Positions 35,550 through 45,119 of a DNA stretch of 64,000 nt are shown piece by piece. How positions within the stretch are numbered: position 1 is the first letter of the stretch; every line of letters starts with the position of its first letter. The position numbers were made by a program, and so were the translations under genes. Source of the DNA: Kytococcus sedentarius DSM 20547. GTDB taxonomy: Bacteria; Actinomycetota; Actinomycetes; Actinomycetales; Dermatophilaceae. The stretch covers positions 2,721,025 through 2,785,024 of the forward strand of contig NC_013169.1 in assembly GCF_000023925.1 (NCBI RefSeq). Reading direction: 5' to 3'. The notes beneath the pieces are model-generated. The model was not told the origin of the DNA. It ran no database searches and saw only the letters and a list, made by a program, of their open reading frames with translations.

Positions 35550-37721
35550 ATGTCCCCGCTCAACCAGGCCGCCCTTCGCCGCCGCGCCAAGGCCTCCGCC
35601 CGGCGCACCGTGGAGAACCTCCCCGTCCGCCCGCTGGCCAGCCTGCCGCAGGCCGGTGGTCCGCTGGGTCTGCGGGTCATCCTGTACCGCGCCCACCACG
35701 AGATGCGCGAGAACGCCGACCCGGCCCGTGCACTGGCGGTGCTGGACGCGGTGGACCCTGCCGCGCTCGGCCCCAGGGGTCACTCGATGCGGGCCCTGGC
35801 CCTGGCCCGCCTGGGGCGCCACGACGAGGCACTGCTGGCCGCCCAGGAGTCCACCTCCGGGGACACCCCGGACTCCACGGCCCTGGGCCGGCACCTGGAT
35901 CTGCTGGACCAGTTGGGCGTCGACGAGGGGCGGCAGGAGCTGCTGGAGCAGGCCACGCGCGTGCGCCCGAACAACCACACCGACGCGGCCCTGCTCATGA
36001 AGCGCTTCCGCACGCCCGACCAGGAGCTCACCCGCCGCTTCCTGGACAACGTGGCCACCTGGCCGAACGCCGCCGACCCGAGCACGGTCGTCCAGGTGCG
36101 CCGCGACTCCATCCTCATGCAGCACGAGGACCCCGCCGAGGTCCGCGCCATCGCCCACCGGGAGGCCGCCACCAGCCCCGAGGGCATGGCCGTGGCCATC
36201 GCCCTGCTGAACCACCTGGGCGACTACGAGGAGATTCGCTCCCTGGTGCAGTTCCACCGCTGCGCGCCGGAGGAGTTCCCCACCCGGCCGGTCATGTGGG
36301 CCGCCAAGAGCGCCTTGCGCGCCGGCCACCTGCGGGCCGCGGCCACCCTCACCGAGCGCGCCATCTCGCACCGCCGCGGGCAGAAGGACGCCCGCGCCAT
36401 CCACCGCCAAGCCACCGACCAGCTGGCCATCGTGGAGCACGGCTGGCCGGTCCACCGGCCGGCGGCCAGCACGCCCTACACGCCGGACCCCCGCGCGGTG
36501 CTGAGCGTGCTCGCCCAGAGCCTGCCGCACCAGTCCGGCGGCTACGCCACCCGGTCCCACGGCGTCATCACCGGTCTGCGCGATCTCGGCTGGACCATGG
36601 AGGCCGTCACCCGCCTGGGCTTCCCCTACGACCGCTGGCCGGCCAAGAAGAAGACCGTCGTGGCCCCGCACGACGTGGTCGACGGGATCGTCTACAACCG
36701 CCTGCTGGAGCCCGGCGAGCGCGTCTACGACAACACGCCGATGGCCTCGTACATCAGCCGCTTCGCCGACGGCATCGCCGAGCACGCGGTGCGGCACCGG
36801 GCCTCGCTGATCCACGCCAGCAGCTTCCAGAACAACGGTCTGGCCGGTCTGCAGGCGGCGCGGCGCCTGGGCATCCCCTTCGTCTACGAGATGCGCGGGC
36901 TGGAGGACCTCATGAAGGTCTCCCGCCGCCCGAACTTCGAGCAGACCGAGTCCTACGCGTACATGACCGGGCTGGAGAACCACATCGTGCGCCATGCCGA
37001 CCTCACCTTCGTGATCACCGAGGCGCTGCGCGAGGAGATGATCCGCCGCGGCGGCCCGGCCGACCGCATCGTGGTGCTGCCCAACGGCGTGCACACGGCC
37101 AACTTCGAGCCGCGCGCCCGAGACACCGAGCTGTCCGCCGAGCTGGGCGTGCAGGACAAGGTCGTCATCGGCTACGCCGGTGGCCTCGTCGACTACGAGG
37201 GCATCGAACTCATCCTGCAGGCCGCCGACGAGCTGCGCCGCGAGCGCGACGACTTCCACGTGATCATCGTCGGCGACGGCCACCACCAGGCCCGCCTGCA
37301 CGGTCTGGCCGCCGAGCTCGACCTGGCCGACGTGGTGACCTTCACCGGTCGCGTGCCGCACGCCGAGGTGCCGCGCTACCTGTCGCTCTTCGACATCACG
37401 CCCTTCACGCGCCTGCCGCTGCCGGTGTGCGAGCTGATCAGCCCCATCAAACCCTTCGAGTCGATGGCGATGGGCAAGGCGGTCATCTCCAGCTCCGTGG
37501 CCGCCCTCACCGAGATCGTGGCCCCCGACGAGCGCGGCCTGGTCTTCGAGAAGGGCTCCGCCGAGGGGCTGGCGCACTGCATCCGCCGCTACCTGGACTC
37601 CCCGGAGCTGCGCCAGCAGATGGGTCGCCAGGCGCGCCAGTGGGTGCTCGAACAGCGAGACTGGTCGGACGTCGTGACCATCGCCGACGAGGCCTACCAC
37701 CGGGTGCTCGGCTCCCGCTGA
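35550..37721 (+). CDS. GT4 glycosyltransferase with N-terminal helical repeat region
   Basis: 723 residues from ATG 35550 with AAAGGAACC upstream. Residues 1-310 look like TPR/alpha-solenoid-like repeats (ALAVLDAVDPAALGPRGH, ALALARLGRHDEALLAAQE). The GT4 domain (about 325-720) has VLPNGVHTANFEP, GYAGGLVDYEGIELIL and PFESMAMGKAVISSS with Glu637 in the donor motif. Such solenoid-GT fusions could bind partner enzymes. The gene at 43324 has the same architecture and related motifs. It is the last gene of the 29.5-37.7 kb plus-strand unit and converges with the acyltransferase gene at 37746. Confidence 0.85.
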   Translation: MSPLNQAALRRRAKASARRTVENLPVRPLASLPQAGGPLGLRVILYRAHHEMRENADPARALAVLDAVDPAALGPRGHSMRALALARLGRHDEALLAAQESTSGDTPDSTALGRHLDLLDQLGVDEGRQELLEQATRVRPNNHTDAALLMKRFRTPDQELTRRFLDNVATWPNAADPSTVVQVRRDSILMQHEDPAEVRAIAHREAATSPEGMAVAIALLNHLGDYEEIRSLVQFHRCAPEEFPTRPVMWAAKSALRAGHLRAAATLTERAISHRRGQKDARAIHRQATDQLAIVEHGWPVHRPAASTPYTPDPRAVLSVLAQSLPHQSGGYATRSHGVITGLRDLGWTMEAVTRLGFPYDRWPAKKKTVVAPHDVVDGIVYNRLLEPGERVYDNTPMASYISRFADGIAEHAVRHRASLIHASSFQNNGLAGLQAARRLGIPFVYEMRGLEDLMKVSRRPNFEQTESYAYMTGLENHIVRHADLTFVITEALREEMIRRGGPADRIVVLPNGVHTANFEPRARDTELSAELGVQDKVVIGYAGGLVDYEGIELILQAADELRRERDDFHVIIVGDGHHQARLHGLAAELDLADVVTFTGRVPHAEVPRYLSLFDITPFTRLPLPVCELISPIKPFESMAMGKAVISSSVAALTEIVAPDERGLVFEKGSAEGLAHCIRRYLDSPELRQQMGRQARQWVLEQRDWSDVVTIADEAYHRVLGSR

Positions 37722-37745
37722 GCCGGCGCGCACGACCTCGCGTTC

Positions 37746-39908
37746 TCAGTCCCCGGACTCCTCGGGCGCCACCTCGACCTTCACGTCCTTGCTGAACGCG
37801 ATGCCGTGGTCCACCAGCGCCTGGTGCAGCATCGGCGTCAGCGAGCGGATGTAGGACGCGGTGACGTGCGAGCCCTGGCGGTAGATGGTCATGCCGCCGA
37901 TCGCGGCGGGGCAGTCGGCACCGTCGGGGCAGATGTACTGGTTGAGGTCGACGTACTCGACCCCGTCCATCGCCTCGTCCACCTTCTTGAGCGCCGTGTT
38001 CCCGTTGACGTCGTTCATCGGGTAGGAGCACCTCCCGTAGTCGCCGGGGTTCTCCTCCATGCACTCGTAGACCGACTTGTCGCCCTCGATGTCCCCCTCC
38101 TGCGTGGAGGGGTTGTCGGCGATGAGCACGACCTGGGCGCCACCCTCCTGCAGGCGGGTGAGGTTCTCGGTCATGCTCTTCGAGATCGAGTCCACGTTCT
38201 GGGTGTCACCGGTGGAGGTGAAGACCAGGTCCGGAGCGTCCTGCGCCAGCTGGTCCACGAGTTTGCCGTTGTACTCCTCGCACTCGTCGTACTTGCCCTC
38301 GGTGCTGAAGGAGCAGGCGGACTTGTTGTACACCTCCAGTCGCCAGTCCTCCTCCTTGGCGATGGCCTCGAGGGCCGGCATCCACTGCACCATCTTGGAG
38401 TCACCCACCACGGCCACGCGGGTGTCACCCTCGGCGTTGCCGTAGACACAGTCGTCCGTGCCCGGGGGGTCGGTGGCCTCCTGCTTGGCCTGGCAGTCGT
38501 CGGCGTAGACCGAGGGGACGTCCTTGGGGGCGAGCGCGGGCTCCGGGTACACCGGGCCGGACTCGTCGTACTCCTTCGCCGGGTCCTCCACCAGGGCGTA
38601 GGGCACGTCCTGGCCGTCCTTCTGCCCGTTCTCCGCCGGCTTCGCACCATCGGCCACGAGCGCCACAGCACCCTTCGCGTCGTCCGGGGTACCGGTCATC
38701 TTCGGTGCCACGGACCAGACGGCGGCACCGGCCACCGCGCTGGCCATCATCGTCGCCAGCGCCATGAGCAGCGCCTTGGGCACCGACTGCGAGAGCGCCT
38801 TGTGGTAGCGGACCGGGTCCTCGACGAGGAGCTTGGTGGCCCACGACAGCGCGATCGCCACGGCCACCACCACCAGTCGTTCCAGCAGGCCGGAATCCGG
38901 GCGCAGCTCGGCCAGGAAGATCAGCAGCGGCCAGTGCCACAGGTACAGCGCGTAGGAGATGCCGCCGATGAAGCGCATCGGCGCGATGCCCAGGAGGCGG
39001 CCGGTGAGGGTGTTCGGGGTGCTGCACCCGGCGGCGATCACCAGCGCGGTGCCCAACACCGGCAGCAGCGCCGCGGAGCCTGGCCAGGGGGTCTTCGTGG
39101 TGTAGCCCACCGCGGCCACCACCAGGGCCACCACGCCGACCGCCGCCATCACCTGGGCGGCCGCGGCCGGGATCCCGCGGAAGCGCGGGGCGAGGTACGC
39201 CACCATCGCCCCGACGGCGAGCTCCCAGACGCGGGTGGTGGTGTAGAAGTAGGCGGTCGCCGGGTCCGCGGCGGTGTGTGTGATGGAGTGCACGAGGCTG
39301 GCCAGGAGCAGGACCGCCAGCACGCCCCCGATGAGCGGCATGGCCCGCAGCCTCGTGCGGCGGGCGACCCAGGCCGCGGCGATGATGAGCAGCGGCCAGA
39401 CCACGTAGTACTGCTCCTCCACCGAGAGCGACCAGTAGTGCTGCAGCGGGGAGGGCGCGGAGTCCTCGGCCAGGTAGTCCACCGCCCGGCCGGCCAGCGC
39501 CCAGTTGATGACGTAGAAGGTGGCCGTGAGCACGTCCGAGGCGAGGTCCGCCAGGGCGTTGCGCGTCAGCACGAACAGACCCACCACCGCGGTGAACACG
39601 AGCACCAGCGAGGCCGCCGGCAGCAGGCGCCGGGCGCGCCGTGCGTAGAACCTCGGGATGGAGACCGTGCCGGTGGCCTGCACCTCCTTGAGCAGGCCGG
39701 AGGTGATGAGGTACCCGGAGATGACGAAGAAGATGTCCACGCCGGCGAACCCGCCGGTGACCCCGGGGAAGTGGACGTGGTGCAGCAGCACCAGGCCCAC
39801 GGCGATCGCGCGCAGGCCCTCGATGTCCCCTCGGAAGCTCCGGGGGTCCGGGGTGTTGCGGGGACGGCGCGGGGTGCTGTCCTCCACCGTCCGACCGGCT
39901 GCGGTCAT
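37746..39908 (-). CDS. OafA-type acyltransferase with C-terminal SGNH domain (copy 3)
   Basis: 720 residues from ATG 39908 with AGGAGG upstream; the frame stays open upstream but no plausible start lies there. The Acyl_transf_3 membrane domain (about 30-400) has GDIEGLRAIAVGL, HYWSLSVEEQYYVVWP and LYLWHWPLL. After an Asp/Ala/Pro linker, the SGNH part has GDSK and the C-terminal motif RQGSH at 677-681, again Gln where Asp is expected. It is more distant from the two copies at 15569 and 19605 than those are from each other. It is transcribed with the GT2 and wecB genes upstream, 173 bases away. Confidence 0.9.
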   Translation of the reverse strand: MTAAGRTVEDSTPRRPRNTPDPRSFRGDIEGLRAIAVGLVLLHHVHFPGVTGGFAGVDIFFVISGYLITSGLLKEVQATGTVSIPRFYARRARRLLPAASLVLVFTAVVGLFVLTRNALADLASDVLTATFYVINWALAGRAVDYLAEDSAPSPLQHYWSLSVEEQYYVVWPLLIIAAAWVARRTRLRAMPLIGGVLAVLLLASLVHSITHTAADPATAYFYTTTRVWELAVGAMVAYLAPRFRGIPAAAAQVMAAVGVVALVVAAVGYTTKTPWPGSAALLPVLGTALVIAAGCSTPNTLTGRLLGIAPMRFIGGISYALYLWHWPLLIFLAELRPDSGLLERLVVVAVAIALSWATKLLVEDPVRYHKALSQSVPKALLMALATMMASAVAGAAVWSVAPKMTGTPDDAKGAVALVADGAKPAENGQKDGQDVPYALVEDPAKEYDESGPVYPEPALAPKDVPSVYADDCQAKQEATDPPGTDDCVYGNAEGDTRVAVVGDSKMVQWMPALEAIAKEEDWRLEVYNKSACSFSTEGKYDECEEYNGKLVDQLAQDAPDLVFTSTGDTQNVDSISKSMTENLTRLQEGGAQVVLIADNPSTQEGDIEGDKSVYECMEENPGDYGRCSYPMNDVNGNTALKKVDEAMDGVEYVDLNQYICPDGADCPAAIGGMTIYRQGSHVTASYIRSLTPMLHQALVDHGIAFSKDVKVEVAPEESGD

Positions 39909-40081
39909 GGGAACTCCTCCTGGCGGGGCGGCCCGCAGCAGCGGCTCCGTCACCCTCCAACGAAACAGGTCGACCCGGGATGCTTGCACGCCGAGGGGGT
40001 CCGGCGCACGCTCCGGCGCTGTGGTGCTGCCCTCACCGTGCCCTGCGGGCGCCGGTCGGAACCGTTGCGGCCGGGGGCGTC

Positions 40082-41971
40082 TCAGACCATGACGTGGCCG
40101 GTCGGGTCCCCGAAGGAGACCAGGCGGCCGCGCTTGGCCAGCAGCTCCGCGTCGCTGATGGTCCAGGTGTGGGCACCCGGGGCCCCACCCCGCACGGAGA
40201 CGAAGTTGAAGCGGTCCGACGAGTACACCCGGCCCCCGGCGCGCTGCACCTTCTGGCAGAAGGTCGTGTCCACGCGGCGCGGGAGGTCCTCGAAGCGCAG
40301 CTCGCGGGCGGTCTCCCGCGGCATGAGCATGGTGCCGCCCTGCACGAGGTCGGTGTACCGGTGCTCGTGATCGGCGAAGCGCAGCAGGGTGGCGCCGCTG
40401 GCGCTCAGGTGGGCGTAGTGGGCCCACTTGCCCACCACCTGCGCGTCGGTCCAGCTGAAGGCCCGCACGAGGTCCGAGAGGTAGTGCTCGCCGTAGAGGT
40501 TGTCGTCGTCCATCTTGGCGACGTACTCGCCTCCGGCGGCCTCGATGCCGAGGTTCATCACCGCACCCAGGGTCAGGTCGGCATCCGCCCGCAGCACCTG
40601 CACCTGCTCCAGACCGTGCTCGGACGCCAGCCCGCGCACGGCGTCTGCATCCACTTCCACCCCGTGGGCCACGAGCACCAGCTCGGTGGACGGGTGCACC
40701 TGCGCCGCCAGGGTGCGCACCACGTGTTCCGCGGTCTGCGGGCGCATGGTGGGCACCACGGCGCTCACCGAGGGCACCCGGGCGGGGGCGTCGGTGCCGA
40801 TCGCGGCCAGCACCTGCTCCACCCGGTGGGTGGCCAGGTGGGCGTCGAAGACGCGCCGGTGCGCCAGCAGTCCCTGCCGGTCGCGGAGCTCGGGGTGCTG
40901 CAGCAGGCCCCGCAGCGCCAGCTCGGCCTCCTGCTCGTCGCGGACCACCGTCACCGTGTCCCCCAAGAAGGGTTCGATGGCGGCGGCGGGCCCGCTGACC
41001 ACGGGGGTCTGCGCGGCCGAGAGCTCGAACAGCCGGCGCGCGCACATCGTCGGCGAGGCGGTCACCGAGTTCACGTTGAGGAAGACCTTGTAGGCGGTGG
41101 AGGCCGCCAGCATCTTCTCGTAGGGCAGGGAGCCCACCACTGCGCCGCGGAAGCGTTTCGGGAAGGCGTACCGCTTCGCCCCGCCGGCCTGCCGGGAGTA
41201 GATCTCCAGCCCGTGGTCCAGGGCGGCCCCCAGCAGATAGTCCATCTGCTCGCGCCGCTCCGGGTGCTTGTCCGCGAAGTAGCTGCCGGCGAAGGCGACC
41301 TCCCGCGCACGCCCGGCCCCGTGCAGGACCGGGTTGTGCAGCCGCGGCTGGGCGGCGAAGGGCAGCAGGCCGACGCGGTCGTGACCGAGGTCCCCGCGGT
41401 AGGCCTCAATCCGGTCGGCGTCCACCGTCCACACCCGGTCGAAGAGTCGGGCGGTCTCGATGAAGCGGTCGTAGTTGGGCGGGTCCTCCTTGTTCCAGAA
41501 GACCGTGGGGATGCCCCGCTCCCGACAGAGGGCCACCAGTGCGCGCAGCTCCGGCGACGGGGCACCCTCGCCGGTCATCGCCAGGCGCCAGGCGCCACCG
41601 TTGCCGTTCCAGGCCGACTCGACGAAGAGCAGGTGCGGGTCCGCGGCCTCGATCTCGCTGCGGAAGCCCTCGGGGGTCACCGGGTGCTGGTCCCACTCGT
41701 AGCGGAAACCCAGCTCGCTGAAGGTGTCCAGCACGACGGCGGCCCGCACCTGCGGCCGGGCGACCGGCCCGTCGGGCAGGTCCAGCGCGGGCAGGGGCAC
41801 CCGGGCCCCGGCACGGCGGGCCGCCTCGCTGCGCAGGCGCGTCGCTTCGCGCTCCACGGTGCGCCGCAGGCGGCCGGGCAGCTCCCGGCGCCGCTGCGGG
41901 TCGCGCGCGGCCTCCGTGAGCACCCTGCGACCGCGGCGGACGATGCGGCCGGCCCGCCGTGCGATCCCCAT
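40082..41971 (-). CDS. CgeB-like domain fused to a GT2 glycosyltransferase
   Basis: 629 residues from ATG 41971, whose first base overlaps the wecB stop (ATGA). The N-terminal part (about 60-390) has FVESAWNGNGGAWRLAM, TVFWNKEDPPNYDRF and FDRVWTVDADRIEAYR, typical of the CgeB/DUF3880-type glycosyltransferase-like domain. The C-terminal GT-A domain has SVSAVVPTMRPQ and the metal site MDDDN at 487-491. It is the intact paralogue of the gene at 33658. Two transferase sites could add two different sugars. It is coupled to wecB, whose product UDP-ManNAc may be one donor. Confidence 0.87.
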   Translation of the reverse strand: MGIARRAGRIVRRGRRVLTEAARDPQRRRELPGRLRRTVEREATRLRSEAARRAGARVPLPALDLPDGPVARPQVRAAVVLDTFSELGFRYEWDQHPVTPEGFRSEIEAADPHLLFVESAWNGNGGAWRLAMTGEGAPSPELRALVALCRERGIPTVFWNKEDPPNYDRFIETARLFDRVWTVDADRIEAYRGDLGHDRVGLLPFAAQPRLHNPVLHGAGRAREVAFAGSYFADKHPERREQMDYLLGAALDHGLEIYSRQAGGAKRYAFPKRFRGAVVGSLPYEKMLAASTAYKVFLNVNSVTASPTMCARRLFELSAAQTPVVSGPAAAIEPFLGDTVTVVRDEQEAELALRGLLQHPELRDRQGLLAHRRVFDAHLATHRVEQVLAAIGTDAPARVPSVSAVVPTMRPQTAEHVVRTLAAQVHPSTELVLVAHGVEVDADAVRGLASEHGLEQVQVLRADADLTLGAVMNLGIEAAGGEYVAKMDDDNLYGEHYLSDLVRAFSWTDAQVVGKWAHYAHLSASGATLLRFADHEHRYTDLVQGGTMLMPRETARELRFEDLPRRVDTTFCQKVQRAGGRVYSSDRFNFVSVRGGAPGAHTWTISDAELLAKRGRLVSFGDPTGHVMV

Positions 41972-43080
41972 CAGGCGCGGTCCGCCAGGTGGCCGGCGAT
42001 CACGCGGGCGATGCGCTCACCGGCATGCCCGTCCCACAGCGGCGGCACCAGGTGGTCAGCCTGCCGGCCCTTCTCCAAGGCGGCCACCGCGGCCTCGCCC
42101 AGCCCCTCCCGGGTCACCAACTGGTTCGTGCCGTGCGTGATCGTCACCGGACGCTCGGTGTTCGGTCGCACCGTCAGGCACGGCACGCCCAGCACCGTGG
42201 TCTCCTCCTGCACACCACCGGAGTCGGTCACCACCAGGGCGGCCCCCCGCACCAGACCCATGAACTCCAGGTACCCCAGCGGGTCCACCACGTGCACGTT
42301 CTCGTGGTCCATGAACCCGGCCTCCTCCAGGCGGGCCCGACCCCGCGGGTGCAGCGGCACGATCACCGGCACCCGGTCGGCCACCGAGTGCAGCGAACCC
42401 ACCAGCGCCTGCACGTCCTCCGGACGGTCCACGTTGCCCGGACGGTGCACCGTCACCACCGCGTACCCCCCCTCGGAGACGCCCTCGGGCACCTGCCCGG
42501 CCAGCGACTCCAGGGCCGCACCGGTGTCGTACCGGTCCAGGTTCGACAGCAGCGTGTCGATCATCGGGTTGCCCACGAAGTGCACCGCGTCGGGATCGGC
42601 ACCCTCGTTGCCCAGGTGCACGTTGGCGTCCGGGCTCGTGGTCAGCAGCAGGGTCGACAGCCGGTCGGTGACCAACCGGTTGATCTCCTCGGGCATCGTC
42701 AGGTCGAAGGACCGCAGACCGGCCTCCACGTGCGCGGTGTCGATGCCCATCTTCGAGGCCACCAGCGAGGCCGCCACCGTCGAGTTCACGTCCCCGTAGA
42801 CCACCACCAGGTCGGGCTGCCGCTCGGTGAAGAGTTCCTCCAGGCCGATCATGATCCGCGCGGTCTGCTCACCGTGGGCACCCGAACCGACCCCGAGGTT
42901 CACGTCCGGCTCGGGGATGCCCAGCTGCCGGAAGAACACGTCGGACATCTTCTCGTCGTAGTGCTGCCCGGTGTGGACCAGCAGCTGGTCGATGCCCTCG
43001 GCGTCCAGGGCACGCATCACCGGTGCCACCTTCGGGAAGTTCGGACGGGCACCGGTCACGTGGACCACGAGTGCGGACAT
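41971..43080 (-). CDS. wecB: UDP-N-acetylglucosamine 2-epimerase
   Basis: 369 residues, the normal non-hydrolysing epimerase length. It begins MSALVVHVTGARPNFPKVAP, with GDVNST at 96-101, HVEAGLRS at 117-124, MPEEINR near 129-135 and DSGGVQEE near residue 287, all conserved UDP-binding and catalytic elements. It interconverts UDP-GlcNAc and UDP-ManNAc in the cytosol. With the WecC-like dehydrogenase at 29473 it should make UDP-ManNAcA for the polymer. GGGAG precedes ATG 43080. It is the first gene of a minus-strand unit with the CgeB-GT2 gene and the third acyltransferase. Confidence 0.96.
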   Translation of the reverse strand: MSALVVHVTGARPNFPKVAPVMRALDAEGIDQLLVHTGQHYDEKMSDVFFRQLGIPEPDVNLGVGSGAHGEQTARIMIGLEELFTERQPDLVVVYGDVNSTVAASLVASKMGIDTAHVEAGLRSFDLTMPEEINRLVTDRLSTLLLTTSPDANVHLGNEGADPDAVHFVGNPMIDTLLSNLDRYDTGAALESLAGQVPEGVSEGGYAVVTVHRPGNVDRPEDVQALVGSLHSVADRVPVIVPLHPRGRARLEEAGFMDHENVHVVDPLGYLEFMGLVRGAALVVTDSGGVQEETTVLGVPCLTVRPNTERPVTITHGTNQLVTREGLGEAAVAALEKGRQADHLVPPLWDGHAGERIARVIAGHLADRA

Positions 43081-43180
43081 GCTGTTCTCCCATTCGTCGG
43101 GCGCCGGGGTCGTCGTCGGCTGGTCACCACGGTACTGGCGCGGTGGACCCACCCGCCGTCGCCCGGGCCGGGTGCGCCCG

Positions 43181-43209
43181 TGGACATCTTCGGGCCGTCG
43201 ACGTAGAGT
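43181..43209 (+). promoter_or_regulatory. Promoter of the 43.3 kb glycosyltransferase gene
   Basis: TGGACA (43181-43186) and TAGAGT (43204-43209) are separated by 17 bases, the clearest sigma-70-type promoter in the window. Transcription would start near 43216. The leader of about 65-110 nt includes a perfect 7-bp hairpin (about 43243-43260) just before a GGAGGT ribosome-binding site at 43271-43276. Confidence 0.75.
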
Positions 43210-43323
43210 TCCGGAGCCTAACCCCTTCCGGGTCCCCTCACCCCGGTCCCGGCGGACCGGGACGACGCACGGAGGTCCCCGATCGAACCGCGCCTGTCCA
43301 GGACGACCCGGCTCTGCCTCGCG

Positions 43324-45045
43324 GTGGCTGCCCGACACCTCACGACCGACAGCCTCAAGCTGCTGTCCGTCGCGCTGCGGGCCGCCCCCTCGGTCATCGC
43401 CCGCACGGTCCTGTCCGTTCCGGCCGTCCCCCCGGCCCTGCGTGCCCTGGCCCTGGACGCCGACGGCCGGAGCGCGGAGGCACGCGTCCAGCTCGAGAAG
43501 CTCGCCCGCACCCGACCCGCCCACCTCCTGCCCACCGTCGTCCGGGTGGCCGCAGTGGTCCACGCGCAGCGGGCGCACCGCACCGCCCTGCAGCGGTTGG
43601 ATGCCGCCGACGTGCAACACCCCGCCCGTGCGCTGGCGCACCGGGACGCCGGGCACCGCGACCGGGCGCTGGAGGTGCTGGACCGCACCGGCGGTCTGCG
43701 CGCCCGGTGGATGCGGGAGCGCATCGAGGGTGAGCGCGCGGCCATCGCCGCCCGCCCCTGGGAGGGCCTGACCCCGGACCCCGACGCCCCCGCCCCGCGC
43801 CCCGGGGTCGTGCTGCACGTGGTGACCAACTCGCTGCCTTGGGTGCAGGCGGGGTACACCCTGCGGACCCTGGGCCTCACGACGGCCCAGCAGCGCGAGG
43901 GATGGCACCCGGAGGTGGCCACCCGGCTGGGCTTCCCGGTGGACTCCGGCTTCCTGCCCCACGGCACCGAGCACACGGTGGAGGGCGTGCCGCACCACCT
44001 GCTCCTGCCGGGTTCGCTGCCGCTGGGCGACGACCGGGCGCTGGCCCTGCACGTGGAGGAGCTCACGGCCCTGGCCCGCCGGGTGCGCCCCGCCGTCCTG
44101 CACGCGCACACCCGTTTCAGCAACGCCCAGGTGGCTCTGGCCGTCGGCCGCCGTCTCGGTATCCCGGTGGTCTACGAGGTGCGCGGCTTCCTCGAGGAGA
44201 CCTGGGTGACGCGGGGTGGCGACCCCGCCTCGGAGAACTACCACCGCACCCGGGAGGCCGAGACGACGTGCATGCTCGCGGCGGACGCGGTGACCACCCT
44301 CTCGGAGACCATGCGGCGCGTCATCGTGGAGCGGGGGGTCCCCGCCGAGCGGGTCCACGTGCTGAGCAACGCGGCCCCCGCCGACGAGCTGGCGGCGGTC
44401 GACGACCCGGCCACCGCGGCCCGCGGCCGGGCGCACCGCCGGGGGCTCGGGATCGGGCCGGAGGAAGTGGTGCTGGGCGTCATCTCCAGCCTGAACGAGT
44501 ACGAGGGCACGGAGATGCTCGTGCACGCCTTCGCGCGGCACTGCACCGAGCACCCCGCCGACCCCGGTCACCTGGTGGTGGTCGGCGATGGCCCCAGTGG
44601 GTCCACGGTCCGCGCCGCGGTCGCCGCGCTGCCGGCCGAGTTCGCCGACCGCGTGCACCTCGTCGGTCGTGTCCCGCACACCGAGGTCCCGTCATGGCAC
44701 GCCGCCATCGACCTCGTCTGCGTCCCCCGCCTGGACACCCCCGTCACCCGCCTGGTGACGCCGCTCAAGCCCCTCAGCGCGATGGCGGCCGACTCACCGG
44801 TGCTGGTGTCCGACCTGCCCCCGCTGGCCGAGCTCGTCGAGGACGGCCGGGGCGAGGCCGTCCCGCCCCGGGTGGAGGACTGGGCCGCGGCGATGGGCCG
44901 CTGGACCCGCCCTGGTCCGGAGGCCCGGGCGGCGCGCGAGCGATCCGCCGAGCGCGCCGCGGCCTGGGTGGACCGGAACGCCACCTGGGAGGTCGTGGCC
45001 CGGCGCAGCACCCGGCTGTACGCGATGCTCACCAACCGGGTCTGA
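43324..45045 (+). CDS. GT4 glycosyltransferase with N-terminal helical region
   Basis: At least 573 residues. GTG 43324 is the first standard start but has no ribosome-binding site; a GGAGGT at 43271-43276 instead lies 5 bases before an in-frame ATC at 43282, which would add 14 residues. The N-terminal 160 residues are helical, similar in layout to the gene at 35550. The GT4 part has TNSLPWVQAGYTLRTLGL, VLSNAAPADEL, ISSLNEYEGTEMLVHAF and a C-terminal donor domain with TPLKPLSAMAADSPVLVS. It has its own strong promoter and is divergent from wecB. A bidirectional hairpin separates it from the convergent ugd. Confidence 0.85.
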   Translation: MAARHLTTDSLKLLSVALRAAPSVIARTVLSVPAVPPALRALALDADGRSAEARVQLEKLARTRPAHLLPTVVRVAAVVHAQRAHRTALQRLDAADVQHPARALAHRDAGHRDRALEVLDRTGGLRARWMRERIEGERAAIAARPWEGLTPDPDAPAPRPGVVLHVVTNSLPWVQAGYTLRTLGLTTAQQREGWHPEVATRLGFPVDSGFLPHGTEHTVEGVPHHLLLPGSLPLGDDRALALHVEELTALARRVRPAVLHAHTRFSNAQVALAVGRRLGIPVVYEVRGFLEETWVTRGGDPASENYHRTREAETTCMLAADAVTTLSETMRRVIVERGVPAERVHVLSNAAPADELAAVDDPATAARGRAHRRGLGIGPEEVVLGVISSLNEYEGTEMLVHAFARHCTEHPADPGHLVVVGDGPSGSTVRAAVAALPAEFADRVHLVGRVPHTEVPSWHAAIDLVCVPRLDTPVTRLVTPLKPLSAMAADSPVLVSDLPPLAELVEDGRGEAVPPRVEDWAAAMGRWTRPGPEARAARERSAERAAAWVDRNATWEVVARRSTRLYAMLTNRV

Positions 45046-45066
45046 TCCTCACGCCCCGCGCACGAC

Positions 45067-45097
45067 GGTGGGCGCCACCCGAGGGGCGACGCCCACC
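45067..45097. terminator. Bidirectional hairpin between convergent genes
   Basis: A perfect 8-bp stem (45067-45074 with 45090-45097) and a 15-base loop that itself can form a short pairing. It lies between the stops of the GT4 gene (plus) and ugd (minus), so it probably ends both transcripts. Confidence 0.65.
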
Positions 45098-45119
45098 GCG
45101 GGGCCGGCGGGGCGGTGGC

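Noticed and set aside
39909..41045. In-frame extension of acyltransferase copy 3 upstream to 41045
   Set aside because: The extra sequence is a shadow of the CgeB-GT2 gene; ATG 39908 has AGGAGG at ideal spacing and a family-like N-terminus.
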